This document shows positions 36,185 through 51,200 of a stretch of DNA of 64,000 nt, one piece after another (within the stretch, counting starts at the first letter, position 1; each line of letters begins with the position of its first letter). The stretch spans positions 3,162,001 through 3,226,000 of the forward strand of contig CM073197.1 of the NCBI GenBank assembly GCA_037042915.1. The letters are read 5' to 3'. A program made the position numbers and the translations under genes. Below the pieces are notes generated by a model, which ran no database searches, was not told where the DNA came from, and was given only the letters and a program-made list of their open reading frames with translations. The DNA is from Auricularia sp. M13 (Eukaryota; Basidiomycota; Agaricomycetes; Auriculariales; Auriculariaceae).

Positions 36185-37460
36185 TCACTTCTGCTCCTTG
36201 GACACCGGCACGTTCAGCAGCACGTTCCCGCCCGAGCTCGGAAGCCACGTCACGTTGGGGTTGCCCGCCAGGCTCTGCACGATAGCCTTGCCCGCCTCTA
36301 TCCTGCGAAGCGTGATGAACGCCTCGCCGGCCCTGTCGATGGCCTTCGAGATGGTCAGCGCGGCCTCGGCCTCGCCCTCCGCACGGATGACGGCAGCCTG
36401 CTTCTCCTGCTCGGCCTATCGCAGCGAAGGGAATGCACGTCAGCGCAGTCATCAAGAATGCAGCTTGCACACCTTTTCAACGATAAACTTCGCACGCTCC
36501 GCGTCTGCTAAAGTGAGCCGCGCTGCGAGCAAGAAGGCGCTCAGGGCACACCTTGCTGAGCAATTTGTTTCGCTTCGACGGCCTGCGAGTGGATGAGGAA
36601 CGCGCCATCGTCTGTTTCATAGACACTTCACCTGAGTGAATTCCTGCACACGCACGCGAATTAGCATTAGGCCGGAGCTAGATAGCTTGCAGCTTACCTG
36701 GCCGAAGGTTAAGTGGGTGATGCTCACGTCCTCGAGCTTGATGTTGAACTCGCCCGCACGCTGCAGAAGGTCCTCACGGATGCGCGAAGAGACCTGTACA
36801 TTGTATAATGTGAGCTACAGAGCACGACGGAGGTTCAGAACACTTACGACTTCACGCTGTGTGATGAGCTCGGCGGCGTCGAACTGTGCGACGATGCTCT
36901 TGAGGACCTCGTTACCAATGGAGGGCAGCACACGCTCGTCGTAGTCCATGCCAAGCGTCTGGTAAATCCGGGGTAGGTGCTCGACGTCGGGGCGGGACAT
37001 TACACGCAGCGTGATCGACACCATTTGCAAGTCCTTGCTGCCAGTCGTCGTCGAAATATTCTGCAAATACCAGAGCATAAATCGGTGCTACAGATTAATT
37101 TCCAAGATGATAGGTACGCACTCTGGGCTTGATGCGGACGTCGTAAAGAATGGCGCGCTGCAGCCAAGGGACCAGGAAATGCGTGCCTTCGCCGGTCGCC
37201 TGAAATCGAAGTTCACCCAGTCAAAAAGCAGTCCATATGAGCGGTTAAGCATATGCATATGCATACCTTGTCCTTGACACCCTGGAACCTATCGAACATG
37301 ACGGCCCTGTAGCCACCAGGAACATCATAAATGCTGGCTTGGCCCAGCGCGACCAGACCCGCTGCGGGCACTGCAGCAGAGCTTTAGCCTTGATTACATG
37401 CAGGGCTGGATTCAACGCACCGATCCACCTCAGAAGACGAGCCTCCAGCGATGCGGCCAT
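36185..37460 (-). CDS. PHB1: Prohibitin 1
   Basis: Prohibitin 1 forms ring complexes with Phb2 in the inner mitochondrial membrane that hold assembling proteins and regulate the m-AAA protease. Exon 1 is 37460-37421 ([13 protein letters not shown]) and exon 2 is 37370-37267; splicing joins them into a hydrophobic N-terminal anchor ([20 protein letters not shown]). Conserved SPFH blocks follow: [87 protein letters not shown] and [18 protein letters not shown]. The coiled coil [20 protein letters not shown] comes next and the end is [13 protein letters not shown]. There are many small exons, some near 40 nt, all in frame. Confidence 0.93.
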
Positions 37461-37935
37461 GGTAGTGAATGCAAACGCGAAGACGGCGGAGTTGGTCGAC
37501 GCGCGGTCACCTCTCCGATTCTCGGCATCATGGAATTGGACCCATTCCAACTGGCAATTTGCTCGAAACTCGCCAGACGAATTTCTGCAATGTATATATA
37601 CCGTTGCGAGTTATTTGAAGAATTTTTTGGTGAATCTGAAATGCTACAGGTGCTTCTAGTTAGTTGTAGGAACTCAACGCAGTGGAACTGCTCAGAATAA
37701 GTACGCAGTTGTGCATGACGGTGCATACTATCCAGAGGCACAACTTACCCACAGCACGGCGTTTAGCAAGATGATCCAAAAACAACACCGCAAACGACAG
37801 CTGAATATTTGCTACAGAGAAACAACAGCGGCCTGCACATGGACTTGCACACGGGCGGGGATGGTTGTGCCCTTCGCGAAGTCTCATGTATACACCTCTA
37901 CGCCCACACGCACAGTACCGGTCAGTCCGAGGCCA
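37461..37935. other. Spacer upstream of PHB1
   Basis: 475 bases, AT-richer than the genes. Promoter of PHB1 and 3' flank of the CK2 gene. Nothing else seen. Confidence 0.5.
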
Positions 37936-39203
37936 TCATGACGAGCTCTCCACCTCACCCGCCGCGCCGTCCCGCGCTGCTTCTCGCTCCTTGACGATAT
38001 CTGCGGGGGATGAGCAAAAAGGTGCATACGTGGACTGTACACAGGCGACATACCAAAGTAGGGATGGTCCTGGGCCTCGCGCGCGGTCAGCCGCTCCTGG
38101 TGGTCGTACCGCAAGAGCTTATCAAGGAAGTCGATCGCCTCGTTCGAGATGTAGCGCTGGTTTTCGCTTGTGATGAAGCGGCTCCAGGGCTTCTTGGGGT
38201 AGCGGCCGAGCAGGTCGTCGAAATGGCCGTCGAGCTCGATCTCGTACTTCTCGAGATACGTCCAGAACTCGTCCGTGCCGAGCACCTTGGTGATCTTGAC
38301 GAGCTGGTCGTAATTGTCGTGGCCGTGGAAGAAGGGCTCCTTGCGGAAGATCATCGAGGCGAACATGCACCCGAGCGACCACATGTCCAGGCTGTAGTCG
38401 TATTCCTGGAAGTCGACGAGCAGCTCGGGGCCCTTGAAGTAGCGCGAGGCCACGCGCACGTTGTACTCCGTCTTTGGGTGGTAGAATTCGGCGAGACCCC
38501 AGTCGATGAGCCGCAGCTTGCGCTGCTCGTGGTCGATCATGACGTTGTGCGGCTTGACGTCTCGGTGCATGATGCCTTTCGAATGGCAAAAGTCGAGCGC
38601 CTGGAGACAGAAAAAAAGTTGAGTTTTAGGATGATAATTTCAGAAGAAGCGCGACGCACTTTCAACAGCTCGAGCATGTAATACCGGACGTCGTAGTCGG
38701 TGAAGCGGGGGTAGAGGACTTTAAAGTCGACGTTGTGTATGTACTCGGTGATAAGACTCGGTATCTTGCTGGTCGAGTCGCGCACGACGTCCAGCAGGGC
38801 AATAATGTTAGGCCCGCCCGCGAGATTTTGCAAGATCTTAATTTCGCGCTTGATCTTCTTCTTCTTGACGGGCTTGAGCACCTTGATGATGCACTTTTCG
38901 TCGTTGACGATGTTGATGCCCTCGAACACCTGCTCGCCACCGCCCGTAAGCTCCAGCGTTGCCGATCGATGGCGCCGAACGCACCTCGGAGTACTTTCCC
39001 CGGCCGACCTTGCGCACGATTTCGTAGTGCTCCTGGCTGCCCCATTGCACCTGTAAATTGTCTGTCGCCGCCTCGTGTCAGCCGCGCCGCCCGCCAGCGC
39101 GCTGCAGTCACGCACCGTAGTCGTACCAGCCCGGGCCCAAGCGCCCGTTCACGTCCGCATACACGCGCGCGACGGACGGGGATGTTGTCCTTCCTGGCGC
39201 CAT
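37936..39203 (-). CDS. CKA1: Casein kinase II catalytic subunit alpha
   Basis: CK2 alpha is a constitutively active Ser/Thr kinase for acidic sites. Five exons (reverse): 39203-39116, 39061-38985, 38929-38660, 38600-38054 and 38000-37936, 348 residues, the usual size. Exon 2 must begin with the bases giving [16 protein letters not shown], which settles its acceptor at 39062-39063. Hallmarks: [13 protein letters not shown] (Gly loop), the Lys-rich basic cluster [16 protein letters not shown], the catalytic loop [15 protein letters not shown], the DWG motif in [14 protein letters not shown] (CK2 has DWG where most kinases have DFG), and [20 protein letters not shown]. The start is [19 protein letters not shown]. 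Confidence 0.95.
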
Positions 39204-41065
39204 CACTGAACGCCGTTCAAGACCAAGGTTGCGAGGAGCGGCGCCGAAACTGAAATGGCAGATTCCGGCTACTCCCGCTTCTTGCCCTTTGCTTTCGCAC
39301 TTGAGCTGAACTCGACAATCTGAATGCTTTCGCGGCCTGGCGCTGTGCAGGATAGCGGTGGTGCTAGGGACTGTGCTAGAATTTTTTATTGCTGGGTCTA
39401 CAACGAACTCGGCCGAAATGTCTGGGATCGGGAGTGCAACCGCCGTGGGGTTGACAACGAGCTCACTCGAATTCATGGCGGTACCTATGGCTACATTCTT
39501 ATTGCGGTCGCGCTTGATGACTTTGCGGGCGGTCTCAAGCCAAGCGATCTTCGCCTTCGCAATTCTCGACCACCAATTCTCCCGCTTCGCGCAGATTCTG
39601 GTTATCTTCAATAACTTATAGCTGACGTGTCTGGGCCAGTCAATCTCTTGCCTTCCAACTGGGCACCTTTTATTGGTCACGTGGTGCTCAAATTTCCTTC
39701 CAACTGGTGCACCACGCAAGTCTACCTTTTTAGCCGCCATAATTCGACACCGACATGCTGCGACGTGCACGATACTCGGTCTTCTGATTCTCTTCGTTTA
39801 ACAGACGCGAACGCGCCGCAGCAGCCTCGGTTTCGGTACTCGCGTTCAACTGCCGGCGATAATAAACGACATACTTGATAGAGAGAATTCCTCCTCCTAC
39901 ACATCTCACCTTAAACAACAGTATAGGACTCGGCCGCAATGCTCCATGGTTGCCCTCGACGTCTTATATCCGTTCGGGTGAAGAATAAACCGAGGTTTGG
40001 GCTTTCGCCTTCCTCTCATTTCCTACGGTAACCATTATGCAGACCGTTGTCCCGATGCGTCCCGGCTCCGATTACCAGAAGAGGACGCTCATCTGAATGG
40101 TCCTCTACTGAAGAAGGTGTGAAATACACATGCTATTTCCAGGTATCCTTCCGTTGTTGGTCGGCAATGCATATGTTCCATGCAAATGCTCCCACGTCCC
40201 CGCCCTCGTTCCGCGCGCTCGTCGTTCTGATCGATGCCATTCAGTCGAGAGTTCGGCTGCTCTATCACGTCTCGAAGAAGTGACCGGATACATGCTGCAC
40301 TTCTTTTTCATGTCGAAGCGCCGTGTCAGCCAGCGACCTTTTTGTCAAGAGCTCCGCCCGCGACACAATGTGGACGGCGTCTGAGGCGCAAAACGCTAGC
40401 TGGCAAGGCGGACACCATCATTCCTAAGTAATTTCGAACTAACTTCTGGCATGCAGGGTGTTCGACAATAAATAAATGTGCGGCGTGCAGTCCTGGGCTA
40501 CACCCGGTCATTCCGTTCCTGCACCGTGCGCTCACAGCATTCTCAGACATGATAGACCAGGTCCTGGCCCGCTGTGCAAGCGCCACTGGGCGCAGGAAGC
40601 GAATTAAAGGCGCACACGAGCAGAGCAAACACCGGATTGACCGAGGCGAGACTCGCCACCTGATTGGCTGATAAGAACTGACTGGTATCTCTCACAGACA
40701 GTCGCTGTCGGCGCTGGGGTGGACACCGATAGCACTGGCGCGCGGATCGTGCTGTGTTTCAGGCACCTTCCGGACGATTTCTGCGATGTGTACGACGGCG
40801 AGCACGGAGGATGGTCATGGCGGCAAACTCCGGGGAGGAACAGCGAGCGAGCACGGCGCGAGATTAGATATGATTTCACCGTTCCGCTCAGGGGATTTGC
40901 GGGTCTGCCGATCTTCTTATAAACGGAGCACGGTTGGGCCCGGAGCGTGCCAATCTGCCTGGTCCAGTCCGGTGCAAGTCCAAGCTCTGCTCCTATATCA
41001 TCGCCCCCCCTCCGCTCTTTGCCTCGCCCACTCTCAGTGCTCGTACCCACCCCCCAGCCGCGACA
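39204..41065. other. Divergent intergenic region, 1.86 kb
   Basis: It separates the reverse CK2 gene from the forward ammonium transporter gene. Directly upstream of the CK2 start a reverse-strand frame stays open in phase for about 190 codons (to 39770), and forward frames are open over the same place, but I recognise nothing in any of them. The right half carries the transporter's promoter. Confidence 0.5.
40918..40923 (+). promoter_or_regulatory. TATA-box-like element of the ammonium transporter gene
   Basis: TATAAA in a GC-rich context, about 145 bases upstream of the ATG at 41066; pyrimidine-rich leader sequence follows at 40980-41050. Confidence 0.45.
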
Positions 41066-43125
41066 ATGCCCAACATCACCGAGGACGCGTCCGGCAACAT
41101 CGTCGTCTGGGACGCGGCCAATCAGAAGCAGCTCGTGTACAACATGGGCGACATCTCCTGGGTGCTCGCGTCGACGGCGCTCGTCTGGATCATGGTTCCC
41201 GGCGTCGGCTTTTTCTACTCCGGCCTTCTCAGGCGCAAAAACGCTCTCTCTATGATCTACCTGAGCATGGCCACGCTGGGCGTTGTCTCCTTCCAGGTGC
41301 GTACAACCCGGCAGGGACCGTCGTAACGCGCTCACGGTTCCGTGACAGTGGTTCTTTTGGGGGTTCTCGCTCTCGTTCAGTGACACTGCAAGCAGCTTCA
41401 TTGGCGATCTCAGTACGCGCCGCTTTCCCTGGAGGCTGACCGCCCCCTGTCTAACGCGTCGCGCAGAACACTTTGGCCTAATAGGGGTCATCGAGAAGCC
41501 CTCCGTGGGCAGCGACAAAATTCCCGCCGTCGTCTACTGCATCTACCAGCTGATGTTCGCTGCCATCACGTGAGACGGCCTCTCTCCACTAGTCTGACCG
41601 CTGTTGAACGTCAATTCATAGCCCCATGCTCGCTGCCGGCGCATTTGCGGAACGCGCCCGGCTCGGCCCCATCCTCGTCTGGGTCTTTATCTGGGCGTCC
41701 CTCGTCTACGACCCGATCGCGTGCTGGACATGGAACCCGCACGGCTGGTCGTTCAAGCTCGGCGTATACGACTTTGCGGGTGGTACGCCAGTCCATATCG
41801 CCAGCGGCACCGCCGCGCTCGCCATCTCCGTCTACCTGGGAAAACGTTCTGGATACGGCACAGAGCGGCTGTCGTACAAGCCCCAGAACACAAGCTACGT
41901 CGTCCTTGGTACCGTCTTCCTCTGGTTCGGCTGGTTCGGCTTCAACGGCGGCTCTGCGCTGTCCGCCAACCTCCGCGCCGCCCAGGCGTGTATCGTCACG
42001 AACCTCGCTGCGAGTGTCGGCGGCGTAACGTGGATGCTTTGGGTACGCGCGAACTATCACGTTCTCGTCGCGTCAGAGCGCATGGCTGATTAGACTTCGG
42101 GCACCGCTATGCAGGACTGGCGGCTGGAAAGGAAGTGGTCTGCCGTTGGCTTCTGCTCTGGTGCTATCGCTGGCCTCGTGGCTATCACTCCAGGAAGCGG
42201 CTTCGTCGGCGCCCGTACGCCCGGTTTCTCTCCATCCTGCGTGTTCCGCAAGCATGCTTATCTTAAATCGCCCTATAGCTGCCTCGGTGGCGTTTGGCGT
42301 CGCTGCAGGCACGTTCTGCAACTTTGCAACGCAGCTCAAGTACATGTTTGATTATGACGACTGTCTGGATGTGCGTATCTTCTCAGTAGAGCGGCGGTCC
42401 CGCCCTGACAGACGGTTGTCGATCGCAGATCTTTGCGGCGCATGCGGTTGGCGGCTTAGTCGGCAATGTGAGCTCTTGAAAGCCGGACTGCTCGCTTCGC
42501 GGACTCTGTTCTCACGGCCACGTTTTAGATCCTCACTGGATTCTTTGCACAGAAGAACGTGGCGGCATACGATGGCGTTGCCGATATCGCAGGCGGCTGG
42601 CTCGACCATAACTGGGGTGCGAATTTCGGAACTCATCCAGTGCTGGCAGATGGCTCATCTGTCTGCTAGTCCAAATTGGCTACCAACTCGCCAATTCCAG
42701 CGCGGGACTCCTCTATTCGTTCGTGACGACGGTGAGGATCCTTTGCCACACCCTTGCGGCACAGGGATGCTGACATTGACGTTTCAATTGTTCAAGACCG
42801 CCATCCTCTGGGCGATGCATTTTATCCCCGGATTGCGCCTGCGTACCGATGAGAAGCGCGAGATTCTCGGAATGGACGACGCTGAAATGGGAGAATTTGC
42901 CGTACGTACCTCGTTGCATATCTCAGTATATGGGCCGGTCTCTCAATATTTGTCCTGCAGTACGATTATGTGGCTGTCGAGAGCGACATGCCATACGCGC
43001 TCTCGGACCGCAGCATCTTCACGAAGCGCTCCGACATTGACGAGCACGGCATGCCGACCATGTCGCACTCGGCCAGCGGAATGAGCGCGCACGAGTACCC
43101 ACCACGAGCTATGACGCGTTACTAG
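41066..43125 (+). CDS. Ammonium transporter (AMT/MEP family)
   Basis: This plasma-membrane channel takes up ammonium. Eleven exons: 41066-41296, 41349-41412, 41467-41569, 41622-42042, 42115-42214, 42279-42370, 42429-42467, 42529-42616, 42670-42731, 42797-42901 and 42961-43125, exactly 489 codons plus stop. Eleven-helix family motifs are seen in order: MGDISWVLASTALVWIMVPG, FFYSGLLRRKNALSM, AERARLGPILVWVFIW, YDFAGGTPVHIASG (with a conserved pore His), FLWFGWFGFNGGSALSANL, and FAAHAVGGLVGNILTGFFA (with the second pore His). The C-terminal regulatory tail has LRTDEKREILGMDDAEMGEFAYDY and ends in a Ser-rich stretch. Which of the fungal MEP subtypes (scavenging or sensing) it is cannot be told from this alone. 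All introns are GT-AG. Confidence 0.95.
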
Positions 43126-43562
43126 AGTGACAGTCGCCACCCCTTCGTTCGTTTCGTTTCGTCTCGACATTTATTGTGTTTTGTTAGGGCATTGTCTTTG
43201 TTGTATGACTAGATCATGACTGTCGTGTTTAGGTGATGTATGCGCACCTGCGTCGTGCTGCCCTATAAAAGTACTTCTCCGGACTCCCCTCGATACTGTA
43301 CCTTGCCATTGACTCGGAATAGCGTTGAGAGCTGTGTATCACGTGACGTCTCGAGTGAATGATCGACTTGGGAGATGTGGAAGCGCAAGAAGTCTTCCGG
43401 AATTTGATCACTGCATGCAGGGTATGTATTCGACAACAAGATCTTCAACACGAGCCTTATAATCAAACTGTGCCTAAACGTTTAAACAATGGTCGGTACG
43501 AATGCAGTTGGAGTTGAATCTGTCAGGCGCTTTTGTTTCTCGGTGTTTGCCGAGGGACTCGG
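43126..43562. other. Intergenic stretch, 437 bases
   Basis: 3' flank of the ammonium transporter gene and promoter of the F-box gene. I see nothing else. Confidence 0.5.
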
Positions 43563-44906
43563 ATGGTTCGACCGGAGCGTCCATCACCAAACGCTGCAGT
43601 CGATGAGCAGGACGGGAGCGCCGGCCATAAGCATGACGGAAACGCAGGACTGTCTATAGCAAGTCTCCCCGCCGAGATATTGCTTCTAATTTTTTCAGGT
43701 AATTACACCGTTCAAGCAATTGGCTGAATCGCCTTGCTAATTCTCATCTTTGCACCGTCTTTTCTAGATGCACAGACTGAGTCGTTCCGCCGGCATCACG
43801 GCTCGAGCTCGCTGTCTCCCTACAAGGACCTTCTCTCATGTGGCTCTGTCTGTCGGTACTGGGCCCGTCTTGTGCCCAAGATCCTCTACCGCGACGTGCG
43901 CATCTCGGACCCCAACGTCGTTAGCACTGGAAATCCAACTGCCATCGAGAAGTTTTACAGGGCTTTGCTGCCTGTGCCAGGAGGTCTGTGCGTCGACAAC
44001 CAGTTTAGGCATTTCGTGACTGTCATATCGCTGGACGTCTTTTCTGACGTGCACCCCCGTGTTGAGTACGCGTTCCGCATCCTTAGCATCTGCGGGCACT
44101 TGCGCGCCGTATCTCTCCACGTGCACAAAGGCGGCAGCGGGGCGAACGAGTCCACTCGGCCCCGTCACCGAGGTTGTGAGCCGCTTCCGCGCCGTGTGTC
44201 ACATCTGCGTCTGAGCAGCGATCATAGCGCCGACCTAGGAATGCTTCTGTTCGACCTCCTGAGTGCCTGGCCACAACTTACGCATTTGGACGTCATTGGC
44301 TGCGATATCCTCAACGGCCCAGACACTGAAGCCGCTCATCTCGCGCAACTCCCGCAATTGCAGCAACTACGCGCGTGTAGCTCGCATGGCTGGCTTATTC
44401 GGCTGCTGGCCCCGACGCTGGAGGACCGACCACTGAAATCTGTAGCGTGGAAGGTCAATTCTGACTATTCGCCTGAGGCCGAGCTGCTCTTGCTGCGCCT
44501 GCGGACGCTGTATCTGACGTTCGACGCACCATACTCGATGAGGAACTGTGGGATTTCGGTAGTCCTGAGCCATCTCTCTTCGCTACGCACGTTGATTCTC
44601 GGCTACTGCCTCCCCTGGTCCGGCGCGGACCTCGCGGACGGTGCGCCCGAATGGTTAGAAGAAATTGGCATTCACTTTGCCGCTGGCTTGTGCATTGCCC
44701 CCACGGAGCTGAGAAAGCTGCTGAAGCAACGGCTCACCCGTGTCCGGTTGATCACAATTTATCTGCCCGCGTCGAATACGCCCCCGGGGTGGAGGTCGGC
44801 GCAGACGGCGTATTGTGACCAGATTGCGGAATCGTGTTGCTTGCCTGTGAAGACGAGACACGAGGTGCGAGTTGATGAGCCGGGTGCCCGTAGAACAATT
44901 AACTGA
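43563..44906 (+). CDS. F-box protein
   Basis: Two exons, 43563-43698 and 43768-44906, give 424 residues. An F-box-like segment begins at about residue 31 (LSIASLPAEILLLIFS) and continues after the intron with YKDLLSCGSVCRYWARLVPKI and LYRDVRISD; F-boxes bind Skp1 in SCF ubiquitin ligases. The rest has Leu-rich repeat-like spacing (LLFDLLSAWPQLTHLDVIGC, LSSLRTLILGYCLPW), as in the large Agaricomycete F-box family whose substrates are mostly unknown. An in-frame non-ATG start slightly upstream is possible but unnecessary. Confidence 0.8.
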
Positions 44907-45089
44907 CGCTTCTGGCAGAGCGATCTCGATTTTCTGAATTTGTGAAGGTTTGGCATGTGTCCTGCTACTATCAGATATAATGAGATATGAAAGTGTTGCG
45001 GCAGCGTCGTGTATTCACACTATCAGGGTAGAGATAAGATGTACTTTAGTTAGGCAGGCAGCCTTCTTGTTCTCCATAAGACTCTGAAA

Positions 45090-46713
45090 TCACAGCTCGT
45101 ACCACGAGATGTCAAGTCCCTCGAGCTTCATGCTGTCCTTGAGCTTGAGCATCGTAGCTTGCAGGTCACTCTCTGACATCATGCGCCCATCCGAAGTCGG
45201 AGGTATTTGAAGCAGGAATTTATTGCTGCTCTGTGTGGGGTTGCTATCATCCCCCTCCTTGAGCGGGGTCATCCCTGGAAGTTATGTCAGGACGAACACA
45301 GCTGAGAATCCGCTCACCTGGCCTGAATTCCGAAAATAGAGGCGCCCTCGGGGCCATGACCAGCTGCTCCCCACCAGCATAGTTGGTACACCTCTGCCCG
45401 TCGGTGGCCCAGGCGATGAGGCGATCGACGCGTTCGAGCGGGAACGCATTCGCCCGGCACGCGTCGGCGAACGCGTCGACGCGCATGGACGCGTCCAGCG
45501 CGGCGAAGGTGTACAGCTCCTGCAGCATGTCGCATATCTCCCTGTGCGGGAACGGCCCCGCGCGCGTCCAGTCGGCCCTCTGGCACGCCCGCGAGCAGTA
45601 CAGCATGACGCGACACTTGCCGCAGCGCGAGAAGCCCGAGTCCAGCGCCTTGCCGCACGCGGGGCCGTTACAGTTTCTGTGTGTCGGGCGGTGCGAGAGG
45701 AAGTAGCGCAGGGCGTGGTACGGGTCCTTCAGGCCCTCGGACGAGTCGATCTCGCGCCCGTACGCCGGCGGGTCCGGGCACCCGAGCGCCGCGCGCTGCG
45801 CGGCGGACAACGCGACCCAGAGGTGGCTCGCGAGCGTCGGCATCCAGCTGTAGTCGTCCTCCTCGTACAGGAGCATCACGACGGGGTGCAGCGCCTGGAA
45901 GAGCTCCGGCGCCGCGCAGCAGAAAAAGTCCGTTCTCTCGGAGGGCTGGTTGTCCGGCCCGAAGGCGATGATGTGCAGCATGTGCACCGAGCCCTCGCAC
46001 GGCTGGAGACGTCGCCGTGCAATGGCGCGCTGTGCGGACGGGGCGACTGGCGGGGGGAGCTGCGCGAGCTCGGCGTTGAGCGCGGACATGCAGGCCGTGA
46101 GGCGCTGGATGGCAGCCGCTATGACGCGCGAGCGATTCGCGGGTTGAGAGAGCAGGGGAAAGACGATCGCGCGCTGCAGTGAGACCAGGTTGACAATGAC
46201 AGCCTCCGCCAAGCAGTAGGCGCTCAGCCGGGCGACGAGCGCTGCGATAGTTTGTTCCGGTCCGTACGGAAAGAGCTGCTCAGCTGAGGTCGGCCAGCGT
46301 CCTCGTTTTCCCACGTTGCGGACCAACCGGCTTACACTGCCAGCATGGAGACACGAACAGGACATCTGGAATACAAGCCCGAACCAGGAGTCTGCGTCCG
46401 GGACATGGTGCTGAAGGTAGCCGACGGCGCCCGCGGGCTTGCATTTGGTGCACTGGTCGTTTGAGCGCGCGAGCAAAGCGGAGACAGAAATCTGGCGCTG
46501 AGCGGTCCAGTCCGCCGCCACAAATGCCATCAAGGCGTCCCAGAATGCATGGCATTTCGTCTGCAAGAGTCTGGTGAGGGAGTTGTTCGGCTCGATCTTC
46601 TTCGCAAAGAACACGAAGCACACTGGGCAGATCGAAGGAGCAAAGACAGGGTGTAAACCCGCGGCGTAGGATTCTGCAGACTGCAATTGGAAGCGCTCAG
46701 TCACTGAAGCCAT
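45090..46713 (-). CDS. MYND zinc-finger protein
   Basis: Exon 46713-45318 and exon 45274-45090 join to about 526 residues. A MYND finger lies at roughly residues 375-420: the Cys pairs in CNGPACGK and CGKCRVMLYCSRACQ, followed by DW, then HREIC; MYND fingers bind proline-rich peptides in partner proteins. The long N-terminal part has a few Cys pairs (CPVCFVFF, CTKCK) and otherwise no domain I know. I start at MASVTERFQLQ. The frame stays open 14 codons further up to 46755, where GTGACAG could be a splice acceptor. An upstream patch at 46787-46875 reads like coding sequence (LLHELTRWVPDDELF), but I could not join it in phase, so the true N terminus may be longer. Confidence 0.78.
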
Positions 46714-46755
46714 TGGTGCGAGCAGCGGGTGGTCTATAGCGCGGGCTGTCACCAA

Positions 46756-49805
<3,050 letters not shown>

Positions 49806-50272
49806 CTACCCTGGCCTCAATCGCGGACGAGGGTTCGGCTGTTCGCCGCCGGCCCGTTCGCGCTGCCTCGCGTTGCCGCTGTTGATGACCTCCCCTCCTT
49901 TGTCTCGTCTCTCATCAATCTGTCTGTTCTAACGAGCTTGTGTACGACTTACTTTCGGTGTGTCGCGAGGGGGTATCGAATACGAAGCTGTCTCGTTACG
50001 CGCTGAATATATTACGATGTTGTACTGCAGCCTGTCTTTCTTTTGAGTTCTCTGTGCGAGTGCAAAGTGACGTACTTGTGTCCATGAGGGTGTTTGCACG
50101 GTTGGATCCGATGAGTGCTTGAGCGTGTGCCACAATTCCCGACTTGGTCCGAAATCATCTTGCCTCTTGGTTTTGCTGTCTTTGTCGCAGACCTCTCTCT
50201 GCTCTTGCAATTAGCATGGACGACGCAAGCACGACGCACGTCTGAGCGCAGAACGCTAGGTCCCGACTCCCG

Positions 50273-51200
50273 AGCATCAAACTCGACGCACGACAGCAGC
50301 TGCCCAGAAAGATGGCCTACCTCATGCGCGGACATCGGCGTTCGACGACCTGGACGGGACGAGGTCGGCCATGCCGCTGCCAGGGCCAGGCGATACTACT
50401 TGTGACTCGGAGCGTCAGCAAGATCAAGCTCGTAACTTAACGGGCGCGGGCGCTGACCTACCACGACGTATCCCGCGCAACGGCTCAGCTGGTCGAGTGC
50501 TCGTGTCCCGACGAGGTTCTGATCTGGTTGAATGTTGGACGAGGCTGCTGGCGATGACGAGGGCTGTGGTTCGCGGTGTTATGGGCAACGGCTTTGAGTC
50601 CTGACGTACTGGATGCTGGAGGACGTCACGGTCTTTGCGCGACATCTTCGGGCCTCCTCAGGTCTGGGGCACGCAACACGACGCTCAATGAAGTTCACGG
50701 CTTTTATTGGGCTGGTGGAGGACGCCGACGTTCGTCGACCTGGCGCCGGTTCCGATCTGGCTGGATATTGAACGAGGCTGCTGTCCACACGCCGGAGATA
50801 ACGAGGGCTATGATTCGCGGTGTAAGCTTGCGCGCTGGCGGCGGCGATGTTAACGTACTTGAAGCTGAGGCACACACTTGTCCTACGCCAGTTTCGCCAG
50901 GTCCGCGACATTAAATTCGACGCAGGCCACCTGGTACCGAAGTTTACTGACGACGACGGCGTTTTTTGACCTGTCCGAGGCACCAAACTCGCCGTAGGCC
51001 AGCTGGTACTGAAGCCCGTGGCCGACTTTGACTGCGGACGCCGAGACGCGACGAGGTCGACTCGAGTCCGGTTCCGATCTGATTTTACGTTGAAGGAAGC
51101 TGCTGTCCAAGCGCTGGTAATAACTAGGGCTACGGTTCGCTGCGTAAGCTCGCGCGTTGTGGGCAACGCTGCTGACGTACTGGACACGAGGATGCGACGA
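50273..51200. repeat. Degenerate tandem repeat, about three to four units of 250-300 bases
   Basis: Three best-preserved cores start near 50510, 50745 and 51050. Each has, in order, GGTTCYGATCTG, then TTGAA followed by GAGGCTGCTG or GAAGCTGCTG, then AACGAGGGCT or AACTAGGGCT, then TTCGCGGTGT or TTCGCTGCGT, and finally GACGTACTGGA or AACGTACTTGA. A second word, AAATTCGACGCAGGCCA and variants, recurs between them and also near 50280. Read on the reverse strand the units give similar peptides (AYTANHSPRY and AYAANRSPSY, each followed by SS and RSEP). The units are clearly related but far diverged. The origin is unknown; it may be a decayed repeat gene or non-coding satellite-like DNA. Confidence 0.65.

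Noticed and set aside
40604-41518. 304-codon reverse-strand open frame
   Set aside because: It covers the promoter and first three exons of the ammonium transporter gene on the other strand.
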